NCBI GenBank assembly: GCA_963797765.1
Contig: CAWCQU010000007.1
Coordinates: forward strand, 248,001-312,000
Direction: 5' to 3'
DNA from: JBGPTK01 sp963797765
Lineage (GTDB): Bacteria; Acidobacteriota; Terriglobia; Acidiferrales; UBA7541
Length of the DNA stretch: 64,000 nucleotides
Shown here: piece by piece, positions 36,446 through 45,457 of the stretch
How positions within the stretch are numbered: position 1 is the stretch's first letter
Layout of the letters: every line of letters begins with the position of its first letter
Notes under the pieces: model-generated
Databases searched by the model: none
Told to the model about the DNA's origin: nothing
Seen by the model: the letters and a program-made list of their open reading frames with translations, nothing else
Made by a program: the position numbers and the translations under genes

Positions 36446-37114
36446 ATGCCTCGAAAAAACTTCCTTCTGCTTTTGCAAGGAGGAGATCGACGGGCCATCG
36501 GCCGCGCTGACCAGGTGGCGGCTGCCGTAATTAAGAATCCACAATTGTTCCCGGAACTGATTGCGGGATTGTGGTCGGAGGACCGCCTGGTGCGGATGCG
36601 TGCCGCTGACGCCGCGGAAAAAGCTACGCGGGAGAATCGCGAGCCGCTAATGCCCTACAAAAAGGAATTGCTTGGATTGATGGTTGAGGCGAAGGAGCAG
36701 GAGTTGCGGTGGCATTTGGCGGTTATGGTTCCACGGTTGGCGCTGAATGGGAAAGAGCGCAAATTGGCGGTTACAACGCTGAGTGGATATTTGGAAGACC
36801 GGAGTTCGATTGTTAAGACATTCGCTCTGCAAGGGCTGGCCGATTTAGCCGAAGGCGATTTAGGGATTCGGCCGGGGGTGATTGAGCTTTTGCGGGAGGC
36901 GACTCGAAGCGGCACGGCGGCGATGAAAGCGCGCGGGCCGGAAATTGCTGATTCGACTGGAGAGACTTTGATGAAGCAAAAGACCGGGCGCAGCAAGCAG
37001 CGCCCCTACAAAACAATGTGGAATTATTGGGCGGCGGCGGTTGATTGGGCTGGTAGTTGGGCGCGGATCATGGATTTAATTTTATCCCACACGGCGGGAT
37101 CGCATTCGATTTGA
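36446..37114 (+). CDS. HEAT-repeat-like protein with frameshifted C-terminus
   Basis: The first 165 residues form helical repeats (LFPELIAGLWSEDRLVRMRAADAAEKATREN, RWHLAVMVPRLALNGKERK, SSIVKTFALQGLADLAEG), typical of a small HEAT/armadillo scaffold. After MKARG the frame is broken: removing one C near 36931 restores a natural end RKLLIRLERL with a stop at 36969-36971. In the given frame the protein instead runs on through an R1 repeat and into the 3' end of the opposite hydrolase gene. I take the real gene to end near 36971. Function unknown. Confidence 0.72.
   Translation: MPRKNFLLLLQGGDRRAIGRADQVAAAVIKNPQLFPELIAGLWSEDRLVRMRAADAAEKATRENREPLMPYKKELLGLMVEAKEQELRWHLAVMVPRLALNGKERKLAVTTLSGYLEDRSSIVKTFALQGLADLAEGDLGIRPGVIELLREATRSGTAAMKARGPEIADSTGETLMKQKTGRSKQRPYKTMWNYWAAAVDWAGSWARIMDLILSHTAGSHSI
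36986..37009 (-). repeat. dispersed repeat R1
   Basis: GGGCGCAGCAAGCAGCGCCC plus CTAC, lying between convergent genes. It is read as coding only because of the upstream frameshift. Confidence 0.8.
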
Positions 37115-37779
37115 GTGTGAGCTTTGGCTAAGAGATGGTCCCACCAAGGATATTTTTTGCAGGCGAGAGGGCTTGATTTGTAATGGAATTGGAAATTTCC
37201 GATGATCTGGGTGCGCGAGGGGTCGGCGGCGCGAATTACCGCGCGTCCTTTGAGATATCCGTCTAGTTGATAGAAATTGACGGCCTGGGCGACATTGGCG
37301 GGGATCAAGGCGTCGTCCTGGCCTTTCTTCGCAACGCTATCCACCTGGATCGTGAGGAGAACGGGAATGTCGTCTCGTCCTAGCTTGCGAGCCACGGTGA
37401 TGGCTTCCGACGCGCCCCAACTGTGTCCGTAAAGAATGATGCGAGCGCGCCGTTTTTCTTCCGCGGATAATTGTCCGTCGTGATTCGTATCCAATAACTT
37501 CACAATCTGCTCATAGGCGGCCTTGCCGCGATGATTTTCAAACGCGGCGATATAGACCCCCTTGGGATATTCCTTGGCCAAATCCGCCGCCACAGAAACC
37601 TCGCTGTGGATGAGATTATCGTGGCTGACGTAGCCGCCGACGAAGCCAATGACGATGGCAGGCGGTGGTGGCGGAGAGACAGTCGTCCTCGCCGCTTGCA
37701 ACGAAGCGGCAGGGACAGAGGCATGGGGATTTGCGATGAAAATGGAAAAAATCAAGATTGAGATAGCTAACTGTGACAT
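37024..37779 (-). CDS. secreted alpha/beta-hydrolase-like protein with an EF-hand insert
   Basis: Product of 251 residues with a signal-type leader (QLAISILIFSIFIANPHASV). A nucleophile elbow is visible in ILYGHSWGASEA, preceded by IGFVGGYVSHDN, as in alpha/beta hydrolases. Between them, at about residue 95, a canonical calcium EF-hand loop (LDTNHDGQLSAEE) is inserted. A His in WWDHLLAK may be the last triad member. Substrate unknown. The gene converges with the HEAT-repeat gene. Confidence 0.72.
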   Translation of the reverse strand: MSQLAISILIFSIFIANPHASVPAASLQAARTTVSPPPPPAIVIGFVGGYVSHDNLIHSEVSVAADLAKEYPKGVYIAAFENHRGKAAYEQIVKLLDTNHDGQLSAEEKRRARIILYGHSWGASEAITVARKLGRDDIPVLLTIQVDSVAKKGQDDALIPANVAQAVNFYQLDGYLKGRAVIRAADPSRTQIIGNFQFHYKSSPLACKKYPWWDHLLAKAHTQIECDPAVWDKIKSMIRAQLPAQSTAAAQ

Positions 37780-37980
37780 CGCTCGTATTTTGATGATAGC
37801 AGAAAATCAGGAGTTGAGAAGCGGGCGCGAGTAGTGATCGGAAGACCTGCAAGCGGCTGGAGTATGCGCTACGGCACACTGGAAACGCCGGTCAGGAGCG
37901 TCTGAGATAGAATCAGCGGGGCATGTATCGTTGCGGTACAGGCGGGAAGGCGTGAGAAATGTTGGGTGGCGGGAACTGAG

Positions 37981-38448
37981 ATGAATAATTCCTTTATGGC
38001 GCGGGCGATTGAGCTGTCTCTTGAAAATGTGCGGTCGGGGCGCGGCGGTCCGTTTGCGGCGGTGGTGGTGAAAGACGGAAAAATTATCGCCGAGGGGACG
38101 AACCGCGTGACTTCGACGAATGATCCCACGGCGCATGCGGAAGTGGTGGCGATTCGCGAGGCGGCCAAGGCGCTGGGGAATTTTGAGCTGGCGGGATGCG
38201 AATTGTACACGACATGCGAACCGTGTCCGATGTGCTTGGGCGCGATCTATTGGGCGCGGCCGGCGAAAGTTTATTTTGCGAATACGGCGGAGGATGCGGC
38301 AAAGATCGGATTTGATGACCGGCTGATTTACGAGGAGTTTCAGTTGCCGCATGCGCGGCGGCGGATTCCGATTCGCCAGTTGATGCGGGAGCAGGCGATG
38401 GAGGCGTTTCGAGCTTGGGAGAAGAAGCAGGATAAGGTGAAGTATTAG
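37981..38448 (+). CDS. guaD: nucleoside/guanine deaminase (GuaD-like)
   Basis: Zinc deaminase of the CMP/dCMP deaminase fold, 155 residues. Zinc ligands and catalytic Glu are in THAEVVAIREA (HAE) and TCEPCPMCLGAIYW (PCxxC). The tail TAEDAAKIGFDD and IYEEFQLP matches guanine deaminases rather than TadA. It converts guanine to xanthine, and it starts the purine-degradation cluster here, since xanthine dehydrogenase genes follow after a repeat-filled gap of 238 bases. Confidence 0.86.
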   Translation: MNNSFMARAIELSLENVRSGRGGPFAAVVVKDGKIIAEGTNRVTSTNDPTAHAEVVAIREAAKALGNFELAGCELYTTCEPCPMCLGAIYWARPAKVYFANTAEDAAKIGFDDRLIYEEFQLPHARRRIPIRQLMREQAMEAFRAWEKKQDKVKY

Positions 38449-38501
38449 GGGCTTGGAAACGAAGCCGCACGGAAGAAGACACTTGGATTTAACTTGGAAG
38501 G

Positions 38502-38560
38502 GTTGCTCGGGATTTCTCGTTGCCTCGTTTAAGACCGATCGAGGCACCTCGAAATGACGG
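38502..38560 (+). repeat. R4-type repeat
   Basis: GCTCGGGATTTCTCGTTGCC and, after a palindromic core (GCCTCG...CGAGGC), ACCTCGAAATGACGG. It matches the other R4 copies in order and spacing. Confidence 0.6.
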
Positions 38561-38621
38561 CGTTTGGTGTGGCGGCGCTGACGCGGCGATGCGGCGTTCG
38601 CGGACTGAAAGAAAAGAAGGA

Positions 38622-38674
38622 GGGCGCGGCTCCCCGATAAATACCATCGGGGCGAGGAAAGCCGGCCCCTACAA
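38622..38674 (-). repeat. R1-related repeat with CCCCGAT palindrome
   Basis: GGGCGCGGCTCCCCGAT, ATCGGGGCG and GCCGGCCCCTAC in order. This is the inverse of 12281-12340, directly before the xanthine dehydrogenase genes. Confidence 0.65.
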
Positions 38675-38686
38675 CCACAAAACACT

Positions 38687-40915
38687 ATGAAAGAGCAGAA
38701 CATTGGGCGCGCTGTGCCGCGGAAAGAGGGGCGCGAGAAGGTCATGGGGCGCTCACGGTATGTGGACGACATTACGATGCCGGGAATGCTGCATGGAGCG
38801 ACGGTGCGGAGCCCTGTGGCGCGGGGGCGGATTCGCGGAATTTATTTTGAGCCGCATATTCCGTGGGAAGAATTCACGGTTGTTACCGCGCGGGATATTC
38901 CGGGTAAAAATTCCATTTTGCTGCTGATTGATGACCAGCCTTGCCTGGCGGATCGAATGGTGAACCATCCGGAAGAGGCTGTGCTGCTGCTGGCGCATAC
39001 GGATAAATATCTGCTGGAAGAAGCGCGGCGGGCGGTGCGGATCGAAATCGAAAACTTGCCGGCCGTTTTCACGATTGACGATTCCCTTTCCAAAAAAGAA
39101 ATCGTCTGGGGCGAAGACAATATTTTTAAATCGTTCCTGGTGGAAAAGGGGAATTTGGACGCGGTGTGGGACCAAGCTGATTTTGTGGTGGAAGGCAAAT
39201 ACGCAACCGGGGCGCAGGAGCAGCTTTATATCGAGCCACAGGGAATGATCGCCACGGCGAACGCGGAAGATGGAGTGACGATTTGGGGGTCGATGCAGTG
39301 TCCTTATTACATTCACAAGGCGCTGATGCCGTTGTTCGGGTTGCCGAAAGATAAAATTCGCGTGATTCAAACGGAAACGGGCGGCGGTTTCGGCGGAAAG
39401 GAAGAATATCCGTCGATGATCGCGGCGCACGCGGCGCTGCTAGCGTTGAAATCGGGCAGGCCGGTAAAAATAATTTACGATCGCGCGGAAGACATGCTGG
39501 CGACGACCAAGCGGCACCCATCGCGGACGCGGCACCGCACGGCGGTGACGCGCGACGGGAAATTGCTGGGGATGGAAATCGATTTCACTTTGGATGGCGG
39601 TGCGTACGAAACGCTGTCGCCCGTGGTGCTTTCGCGCGGCACGGTGCACGCGGCGGGGCCATACAGTTGCGCGAATGTGCGGATTCGCAGCCGCGTGGTG
39701 GCCACGAACGCGCCTCCGCACGGAGCGTTTCGCGGATTTGGCGCGCCGCAAAGCGTGTTTGCGCTGGAAAGGCATCTGGATCAAGTAGCGAAAGCGGTGG
39801 GAATCGCGCCGGAGGAATTGCGGCGGCGGAATTTTATTCACGAGGGTGAGACGCTGGCGGTGGGGCAAGTGGTACACGAGAAGGTCGACATGAATGCCCT
39901 TCTCGATCGCGCGCTGAAGTTGAGCGATTACGCGGCGAAACGGGAGCGATTCGACCGGGAGAATCCTGGTAGCCGCATCAAGAAAGGGATTGGCCTGGGG
40001 TCATTTTTGCACGGTGCTGGATTTACGGGATCGGGCGAGGAATATTTGGCAGCGGTGGCGGGAGTGGAAGCTACGGCACAAGGGCGCGTGCAGGTGCTCG
40101 CGGCGAGCACGGAAATGGGCCAGGGGACCAACACAATTTTTGCGCAGATTGCCGCGGACGCTCTGGGAGTGGATTACGAGCGAATCGAAATCGGCCAGCC
40201 GGACACGGCGCACGTGCCGAACAGCGGGCCAACGGTGGCCTCGCGGACGTGCATGATCGTTGGAAAACTGGTGGAGACGGCGGCGATTGAATTGAAGCGG
40301 AAACTGATGGCCCAAGGCCTGCTGAAGGATCGATACGATTCCTCGGAATTCGAAAAGGCCTGCCGGGAATATGTGGAGAAATTCGGCGAGTTGAAAACTT
40401 CGTGCAAATATCATGTGCCGCCGGGACTGCACTGGGATGACGCGAAGTATCAGGGCGATGCCTATGGGGCGTACGCGTGGGCGGTTTACGTGGCGGAAGT
40501 TTCAGTGGATTCGGTAACGTGCGAAATTCGCGTGGACGATTTTGTGGCGGTGCAGGAAGTGGGACGAGTCATCCATCCAGTGCTGGCCGAAGGTCAAATC
40601 GAAGGCGGAGTAGCGCAGGGGATCGGATACGCGCTGTACGAAAACGTGGTGTGGAAGGAAGGACGGATGGTGAACGGGCAAATGACGAATTACGTGATGC
40701 CCAGTTCCGTCGATCTTCCCGCGATTCGCGTTTTCTTCGAGGAGAATCCGTATCCGTTCGGGCCGGGAGGCGCAAAGGGAATTGGCGAATTGCCGTTGGA
40801 TGGGACGGCTCCGGCAATTGCGAGCGCAGTGGAACACGCGACGGGAGTGAAGATTACCGAAATTCCCATTACGCCGGAAGCATTGATGGAACAGTGGGAG
40901 GGCGCGCTTGTTTGA
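38687..40915 (+). CDS. xdhA: xanthine dehydrogenase, molybdopterin-binding subunit
   Basis: Large subunit of a three-part xanthine dehydrogenase, 742 residues. It oxidises hypoxanthine and xanthine to urate. Family motifs are the start GRAVPRKEGREKVMGRSRYVDDI, the molybdopterin sites TGGGFGGKEEYPS and GAFRGFGAPQSVFALE, ASTEMGQGTNTIFAQIAAD and the catalytic-Glu motif GAKGIGELPLDGTAPAI near the C-terminus. It overlaps the 2Fe-2S subunit gene, so the subunits are translationally coupled. Substrate is assigned from the surrounding urate genes; the fold alone does not prove it. Naming of XDH subunits varies between systems. Confidence 0.9.
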   Translation: MKEQNIGRAVPRKEGREKVMGRSRYVDDITMPGMLHGATVRSPVARGRIRGIYFEPHIPWEEFTVVTARDIPGKNSILLLIDDQPCLADRMVNHPEEAVLLLAHTDKYLLEEARRAVRIEIENLPAVFTIDDSLSKKEIVWGEDNIFKSFLVEKGNLDAVWDQADFVVEGKYATGAQEQLYIEPQGMIATANAEDGVTIWGSMQCPYYIHKALMPLFGLPKDKIRVIQTETGGGFGGKEEYPSMIAAHAALLALKSGRPVKIIYDRAEDMLATTKRHPSRTRHRTAVTRDGKLLGMEIDFTLDGGAYETLSPVVLSRGTVHAAGPYSCANVRIRSRVVATNAPPHGAFRGFGAPQSVFALERHLDQVAKAVGIAPEELRRRNFIHEGETLAVGQVVHEKVDMNALLDRALKLSDYAAKRERFDRENPGSRIKKGIGLGSFLHGAGFTGSGEEYLAAVAGVEATAQGRVQVLAASTEMGQGTNTIFAQIAADALGVDYERIEIGQPDTAHVPNSGPTVASRTCMIVGKLVETAAIELKRKLMAQGLLKDRYDSSEFEKACREYVEKFGELKTSCKYHVPPGLHWDDAKYQGDAYGAYAWAVYVAEVSVDSVTCEIRVDDFVAVQEVGRVIHPVLAEGQIEGGVAQGIGYALYENVVWKEGRMVNGQMTNYVMPSSVDLPAIRVFFEENPYPFGPGGAKGIGELPLDGTAPAIASAVEHATGVKITEIPITPEALMEQWEGALV

Positions 40916-41405
40916 CGCAGCACCGGCGGAGAAAATCACGGTGCGCTGCACCGTGAACGGCGCGGCGGCGCGGTTGTGCGTTTATCCGATGGCTCGCCTG
41001 CTGGATGTGTTGCGCGAAGAATTGAAATTGACGGGAACGAAAGAAGGCTGCGGCGAAGGCGAATGCGGCGCGTGCGGGGTGCTGATCGATGGCGAATTGG
41101 TGAATAGCTGCCTGGTGCCGGCGCTGCAAGCGGAAGGCGCGGAAATTCGCACGATTGAAGGAATCGCGAGCGGCGAACAATTAAATGCAGTGCAAGAAGC
41201 GTTTCTCGAGTGCGGCGGGGCGCAGTGCGGGATTTGCACTCCGGGAATGGTGATGGCGGCGGTGAACTTGATGGCGCGAGTGCCGGAACCAACTGAGGCG
41301 GATGTGCGTGCGGGGCTTTCAGGGAATCTGTGCCGTTGCACGGGCTACATGAAAATATTCGAAACCGTACTGCACGCTTGCCGGCAGGCGAAAGTGGGCG
41401 CATGA
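40908..41405 (+). CDS. xdhC: xanthine dehydrogenase, 2Fe-2S subunit
   Basis: Electron-transfer subunit of about 165 residues with two iron-sulphur clusters. The plant-type site is GCGEGECGACGVLIDGE followed by NSCLVPAL, and the second site is CGGAQCGICTPGMVMAA with NLCRCTGYMKI. All eight cysteines are present. The frame starts at TTG 40908, overlapping the end of the large-subunit gene by eight bases; GTG 40941 is an alternative but would remove N-terminal residues of the first domain. It overlaps the FAD subunit gene as ATGA. Confidence 0.92.
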   Translation: MFDAAPAEKITVRCTVNGAAARLCVYPMARLLDVLREELKLTGTKEGCGEGECGACGVLIDGELVNSCLVPALQAEGAEIRTIEGIASGEQLNAVQEAFLECGGAQCGICTPGMVMAAVNLMARVPEPTEADVRAGLSGNLCRCTGYMKIFETVLHACRQAKVGA

Positions 41406-42271
41406 GGTCGTATCTTCCCGCTTACGAATTGCGCGCTCCGGCAAATTTGACGGCATTGCTGGAATTGCTGGCTCGCGAGCCGGGAGTGTGGAAACCGTTT
41501 GCCGGCGGCACGGATTTAATGGTGCTGCTGGACGCGGGGAAACTCGATCACCGGAGATTTGTAAGCTTGCAGGGACTGCGCGAGCTGCGCGGGATCGAAG
41601 TGTCTCCGGAATATGTGACGATGGGCGCGGCGACGACCTATAGCGACGTGCAGCGCAGTGCAACCATGCAGAGCGAATTTTCGCTTCTATGCTCCACGGC
41701 CGCGGAGACTGGAAGCATTGCCACGCAAAATCGAGGAACGCTGGGTGGAAATATCGCGAATGCTTCTCCGGCGGCGGATTCGCCTCCCGCATTGCTGGTG
41801 TATGACGCGGAATTGCAATTGATTTCGGCGGGTGGAACGCGTTGGACGCCGTACCGGGAATTTCATACCGGATATAAACGAATGAATATGCGCGAGGATG
41901 AATTGATTGGCGGGATTCGAATGCGGCGCGGCGGCGGCGACGGATGGAAAACTTATTTTCGAAAGGTGGGGCCGCGAAAGGCTCAGGCGATTTCGAAGGT
42001 ATGCCTCGCGGGGGCGGCAAATGTGCGAGGTGGAAAGATTGAAGACGTTCGGATTGCGTTGGGAAGTGTGGCGCCGACGCCGCTGCGCTGCGTGAAGACG
42101 GAAGCTGTGTTGCGCGGGCGGCGCTTGGATGGCGCGTTGGTGCGCGCGGCGCGGCAGGAATTGGCTGGAGAGATTGCTCCGATCGATGATATGCGGTCGT
42201 CGGCGCGATACCGGGGGAGAGTGGCTGGGAATTTATTGGCGGAGTTTTTGGGGCAGTTGAGCGCGGGATAA
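41402..42271 (+). CDS. xdhB: xanthine dehydrogenase, FAD-binding subunit
   Basis: Flavin subunit of about 290 residues. The FAD_binding_5 domain contains KPFAGGTDLMVLLDAG and the flavin-contacting TGSIATQNRGTLGGNIANASPAAD, and the C-terminal CO dehydrogenase flavin domain follows with KVCLAGAANVRGGKIEDVRI and GRVAGNLLAEFL. It accepts electrons from the iron-sulphur subunit and passes them to NAD. ATG 41402 overlaps the preceding stop (ATGA). Confidence 0.92.
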   Translation: MRSYLPAYELRAPANLTALLELLAREPGVWKPFAGGTDLMVLLDAGKLDHRRFVSLQGLRELRGIEVSPEYVTMGAATTYSDVQRSATMQSEFSLLCSTAAETGSIATQNRGTLGGNIANASPAADSPPALLVYDAELQLISAGGTRWTPYREFHTGYKRMNMREDELIGGIRMRRGGGDGWKTYFRKVGPRKAQAISKVCLAGAANVRGGKIEDVRIALGSVAPTPLRCVKTEAVLRGRRLDGALVRAARQELAGEIAPIDDMRSSARYRGRVAGNLLAEFLGQLSAG

Positions 42272-42302
42272 AAGAACGGGTTGGAGAATTGGAGTGCCGC
42301 GC

Positions 42303-42339
42303 GGGATCCCTCGCCCTCAAACCGGGCTCGGGATGACGG
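42303..42339 (+). repeat. R4-type repeat
   Basis: GGGATCCCTCGCCC, a short GC palindrome and GGGCTCGGGATGACGG. It is followed at 42377-42390 by an R1-related GCCGGCCCCTAC block. Confidence 0.65.
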
Positions 42340-42376
42340 CATGAATGATGAACGAATTTATGCAGTCTCAATTCTG

Positions 42377-42390
42377 AAGCCGGCCCCTAC
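42377..42390 (-). repeat. R1-related end block (GCCGGCCCCTAC)
   Basis: The same 12-base end as in 38622-38674. It lies only nine bases before the proposed start of the allantoinase gene. Confidence 0.5.
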
Positions 42391-42398
42391 AAAATCAA

Positions 42399-43772
42399 TT
42401 GAATACACAAAATGTTCCTGAATTAATCGTGCGCGGGAAGCGCGTGGTGCGCGCGGGGGGAGTTGCGCCCGCGGCGATTCATGTGCGCGACGGGAAAATC
42501 ACCGCGATCGCACCGTTGAATGCCGTCGGGCTGCGCTGCGCGATTTATGACGCGGGCGAATCGGTGGTGATGCCGGGGATTGTGGATACGCACGTCCATA
42601 TCAATGAACCGGGAAGGGCGGAGTGGGAAGGATTTGAGACGGCGACGCGGGCGGCAGCGGCGGGCGGCGTGACGAGTTTGATTGAGATGCCGCTGAATAG
42701 TATCCCGGCTACGACGAGCGTCGCTGGATTTCGCGAGAAATTGCGCGCGGCGGAAGGAAAGTTGCGGGTGGACGTGGGTTTCTGGGGAGGCGTGGTTCCG
42801 GGAAATTCGAGCGAATTGAGCGGGCTGTGGGAGGCGGGCGTATCCGGTTACAAATGTTTTTTGGCGCCGTCGGGGGTTGACGAGTTCCCTTCCGTGGGCG
42901 AAACGGATTTGCGGGCTGCGTTGAAGGAATTGGCACAGATGGGAGCGGTGCTTCTGGTGCATGCGGAAGTTCCGGGACCGCTTGAGAAAGCCAATGCGGC
43001 GATTGCGGGCGCGGCATGGACAGAATATTCCACATGGCTTGGATCGCGGCCGCGCGCAGCGGAAAATGAGGCAATTGGTTTGATGTTGCGGCTGGCGCGG
43101 GAATTTGGCGCTCGGGTGCACATCGTTCATTTGTCGTCTGCCGATGCAATTCCTTTGTTGCGCCAGGCGCGAGGCGCGGGTGTGCGGGTAACGGCGGAAT
43201 CGTGCCCGCATTATTTGACGTTTGCGGCGGAAGAAATTGCCGATGGCGGCACGGAATTTAAATGCGCTCCCCCTATACGCGAGCGCGAGAACCGCGAAAA
43301 ATTGTGGCAAGCACTGGGTGAGGGTGTGATCGATTTGATCGCGACCGACCATTCGCCTTGCCCGCCAGAGATGAAGTGCAAGGAGACAGGAGATTTTTCG
43401 CGGGCGTGGGGAGGAGTTGCGTCACTTGAATTGAGCTTACCGGCGGTGTGGACGCAGGCGCGGGAACGCGGATATTCTTTGGGCCATTTGGCGCGCTGGC
43501 TGTGCGGAGACCCGGCGCGGCTAGCGGGACTCGAAAAACGAAAAGGGACAATCGCGGTGGGGTATGATGCGGACTTTGTGATCTGGAACCCGGCGAAGAC
43601 GTTTCGCGTCGAACCCGAGAAGCTGCATCAACGGCACAAATTGACGCCGTACGCGGAGCGGGAACTATCGGGAGTGGTGGAGGCAACTTTCTTGCGCGGC
43701 AATAAGATTTTCGATCGCGGCGAATTTTCGGCCGAAGCGGCCGGCAACGTGCTGTTGCGAGGGCGCAACTGA
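42399..43772 (+). CDS. allB: allantoinase
   Basis: Amidohydrolase-fold enzyme of 457 residues that opens the allantoin ring to give allantoate. Binuclear zinc site residues are visible: DTHVHINEPGR, the carboxylated lysine in SGYKCFLAPSG, LLVHAEVPGP, VHIVHLSS and the Asp in IATDHSPCPP. The start is not certain: the frame opens at TTG 42399 (MNTQNVPELIV) and an in-frame GTG lies at 42429. The usual N-terminus LIVRGKRVV favours the TTG. Its stop overlaps the next ATG as TGATG. Confidence 0.9.
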   Translation: MNTQNVPELIVRGKRVVRAGGVAPAAIHVRDGKITAIAPLNAVGLRCAIYDAGESVVMPGIVDTHVHINEPGRAEWEGFETATRAAAAGGVTSLIEMPLNSIPATTSVAGFREKLRAAEGKLRVDVGFWGGVVPGNSSELSGLWEAGVSGYKCFLAPSGVDEFPSVGETDLRAALKELAQMGAVLLVHAEVPGPLEKANAAIAGAAWTEYSTWLGSRPRAAENEAIGLMLRLAREFGARVHIVHLSSADAIPLLRQARGAGVRVTAESCPHYLTFAAEEIADGGTEFKCAPPIRERENREKLWQALGEGVIDLIATDHSPCPPEMKCKETGDFSRAWGGVASLELSLPAVWTQARERGYSLGHLARWLCGDPARLAGLEKRKGTIAVGYDADFVIWNPAKTFRVEPEKLHQRHKLTPYAERELSGVVEATFLRGNKIFDRGEFSAEAAGNVLLRGRN

Positions 43773-45292
43773 TGGCGTTCACCGAACTGGTGGATCTGGC
43801 GTCGGAGCGGCTGGGCGGGCGCGTGGTGTGGGCCAACGATGAATTTTTTGCTCCGAAACAGAACCTGTTGAAGGCATCGAAGCCAATTTTCCTGGAAGGA
43901 AAATACACGGACCGCGGAAAGTGGATGGACGGCTGGGAAACGCGGCGGCGGCGCACGCCTGGCTACGACTGGTGCATTATCCGGCTCGGCCTCGCGGGAA
44001 TTATTCGCGGCGTGGCGGTGGATACCAGCTATTTCACCGGGAATTATCCGGAATATTGTTCGATCGATGCGTGCGAGGCCGAGGGGCAACCGGCTACCAA
44101 GAAATTAGAAAGCAATGAAACGCGATGGATTGGGATTCTGCCCAAGACAGGGCTGAAGGGCGACACGCAAAATTTGATTCCGATTCAAAGTTCGATACGA
44201 TGCACTCATTTGCGCTTCAAGATTTATCCGGATGGCGGCGTGGCGCGGCTGCGCGTGCACGGCGACGTGATTCCGGATATGAAACGTTTGCTTGCACAGC
44301 CGGGAGAGATCGACCTGGCGGCCGTTGAGAATGGCGGAAGAGCGATTCTATCGAGCGATCAGTTTTATAGCGAGCCGCTGAATTTGCTGATGCCGGGCCG
44401 CGGAAAAGATATGAGCGACGGCTGGGAAACGAAACGGCGGCGGGGACCGGGACACGATTGGGTGGTGCTCCAGCTGGGGATCGCCGGAACGATACGCGGC
44501 GTGGAAGTGGACACGGCACACTTCAAAGGGAATTTTCCGGAGAGCTGTTCGCTGGAAGCCTGCCACGCGCAGATGGCATCGGCGGATGATTTGCGGAATG
44601 CGAATCTGCCATGGAAGGAAATTCTTCCGCGCACGAAGCTGAAAGCGAATGCACGGCACATGTTTCGCGAACAGATCGGCGATGCAGGGACGGCGTCTCT
44701 GGTGCGGTTCAATATTTATCCGGATGGCGGCGTGAGCCGGCTGCGGATTTTGGGAACGCCGGGAAGGCGGGGCGAACGCGCGGACGGGATCGCTCAATTG
44801 AACACAAGTTTGGAAAAAAATGCGGAAGCAGCGCTGCTCGATTGTTGCGGAGCCAAACATTGGGCGCAGGAGATGCTGAAGGAGCGGCCGTTTGTGAGCG
44901 CATCCCACGTTTTTGAAACGGCCGACCGGATTTGGACGGGCTTGCGGCGCGACGACTGGCTGGAGGCGTTCCGGCATCATCCAAAAATCGGCGGCAAAAA
45001 AGCGGCGGCCCGGCAAACAGGGAAGGCGCAGCGATGGTCGAAAGGCGAACAGGCGGCCGCGCAAAAATCTTCAGCCACGGTCTTGGCGGAATTGGCGAAG
45101 GCGAATAAGGAGTATGAAAAGCGATTCGGTTTTATTTTCATTATTTGCGCGGCGGGAAAATCGAGCGAGGAAGTATTGGAAGCCATGAGGCAGCGCATGG
45201 CGAACGACGCGGAAACCGAGATGCGCGTGGCAGCTGACGAGCAAAGCAAGATCACGCGGCTGAGGCTGGAGAAATTGATCGAAAGCGCATAA
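43772..45292 (+). CDS. bifunctional allantoicase / OHCU decarboxylase fusion
   Basis: Two enzymes in one 506-residue chain. Residues 1-335 are allantoicase, with its two internal repeats visible as MDGWETRRRRTPGYDWCI (about 50-70) and SDGWETKRRRGPGHDW (about 212-230), each followed by IRGVxVDTxxFxGNxPExxSxxAC. The chain continues (about 340-506) as OHCU decarboxylase: FRHHPKIGGKK with the catalytic His, WSKGEQAA, and FGFIFIICAAGKSSEEVLE with the C-terminal helix. Allantoicase yields ureidoglycolate and urea; the decarboxylase makes S-allantoin from OHCU, so the two activities flank the allantoinase step. Confidence 0.9.
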   Translation: MAFTELVDLASERLGGRVVWANDEFFAPKQNLLKASKPIFLEGKYTDRGKWMDGWETRRRRTPGYDWCIIRLGLAGIIRGVAVDTSYFTGNYPEYCSIDACEAEGQPATKKLESNETRWIGILPKTGLKGDTQNLIPIQSSIRCTHLRFKIYPDGGVARLRVHGDVIPDMKRLLAQPGEIDLAAVENGGRAILSSDQFYSEPLNLLMPGRGKDMSDGWETKRRRGPGHDWVVLQLGIAGTIRGVEVDTAHFKGNFPESCSLEACHAQMASADDLRNANLPWKEILPRTKLKANARHMFREQIGDAGTASLVRFNIYPDGGVSRLRILGTPGRRGERADGIAQLNTSLEKNAEAALLDCCGAKHWAQEMLKERPFVSASHVFETADRIWTGLRRDDWLEAFRHHPKIGGKKAAARQTGKAQRWSKGEQAAAQKSSATVLAELAKANKEYEKRFGFIFIICAAGKSSEEVLEAMRQRMANDAETEMRVAADEQSKITRLRLEKLIESA

Positions 45293-45330
45293 CCGGGTAC
45301 GGAGTGGATTCGATGCGCTTTCTTGGCGGA

Positions 45331-45400
45331 CCTCAGGGGTTAAAACCCCAGAGTCTTTGCGGTGTTAATGTCGGAGCTGAAGCTCCGATTCCCTAAGAAC
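45331..45400 (+). repeat. R6 repeat
   Basis: Contains GGGGTTAAAACCCC palindrome, then AATGTCGGAGCTGAAGC and TCCGATTCCCTAA. It matches 29557-29626 and lies inside the purine operon, between the fusion gene and the HIU hydrolase gene. Confidence 0.7.
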
Positions 45401-45457
45401 CATGAAATGAATTTCGATTGAACGGATTCGGAATCCGTTAGAGGGTCGAAAATCGCG

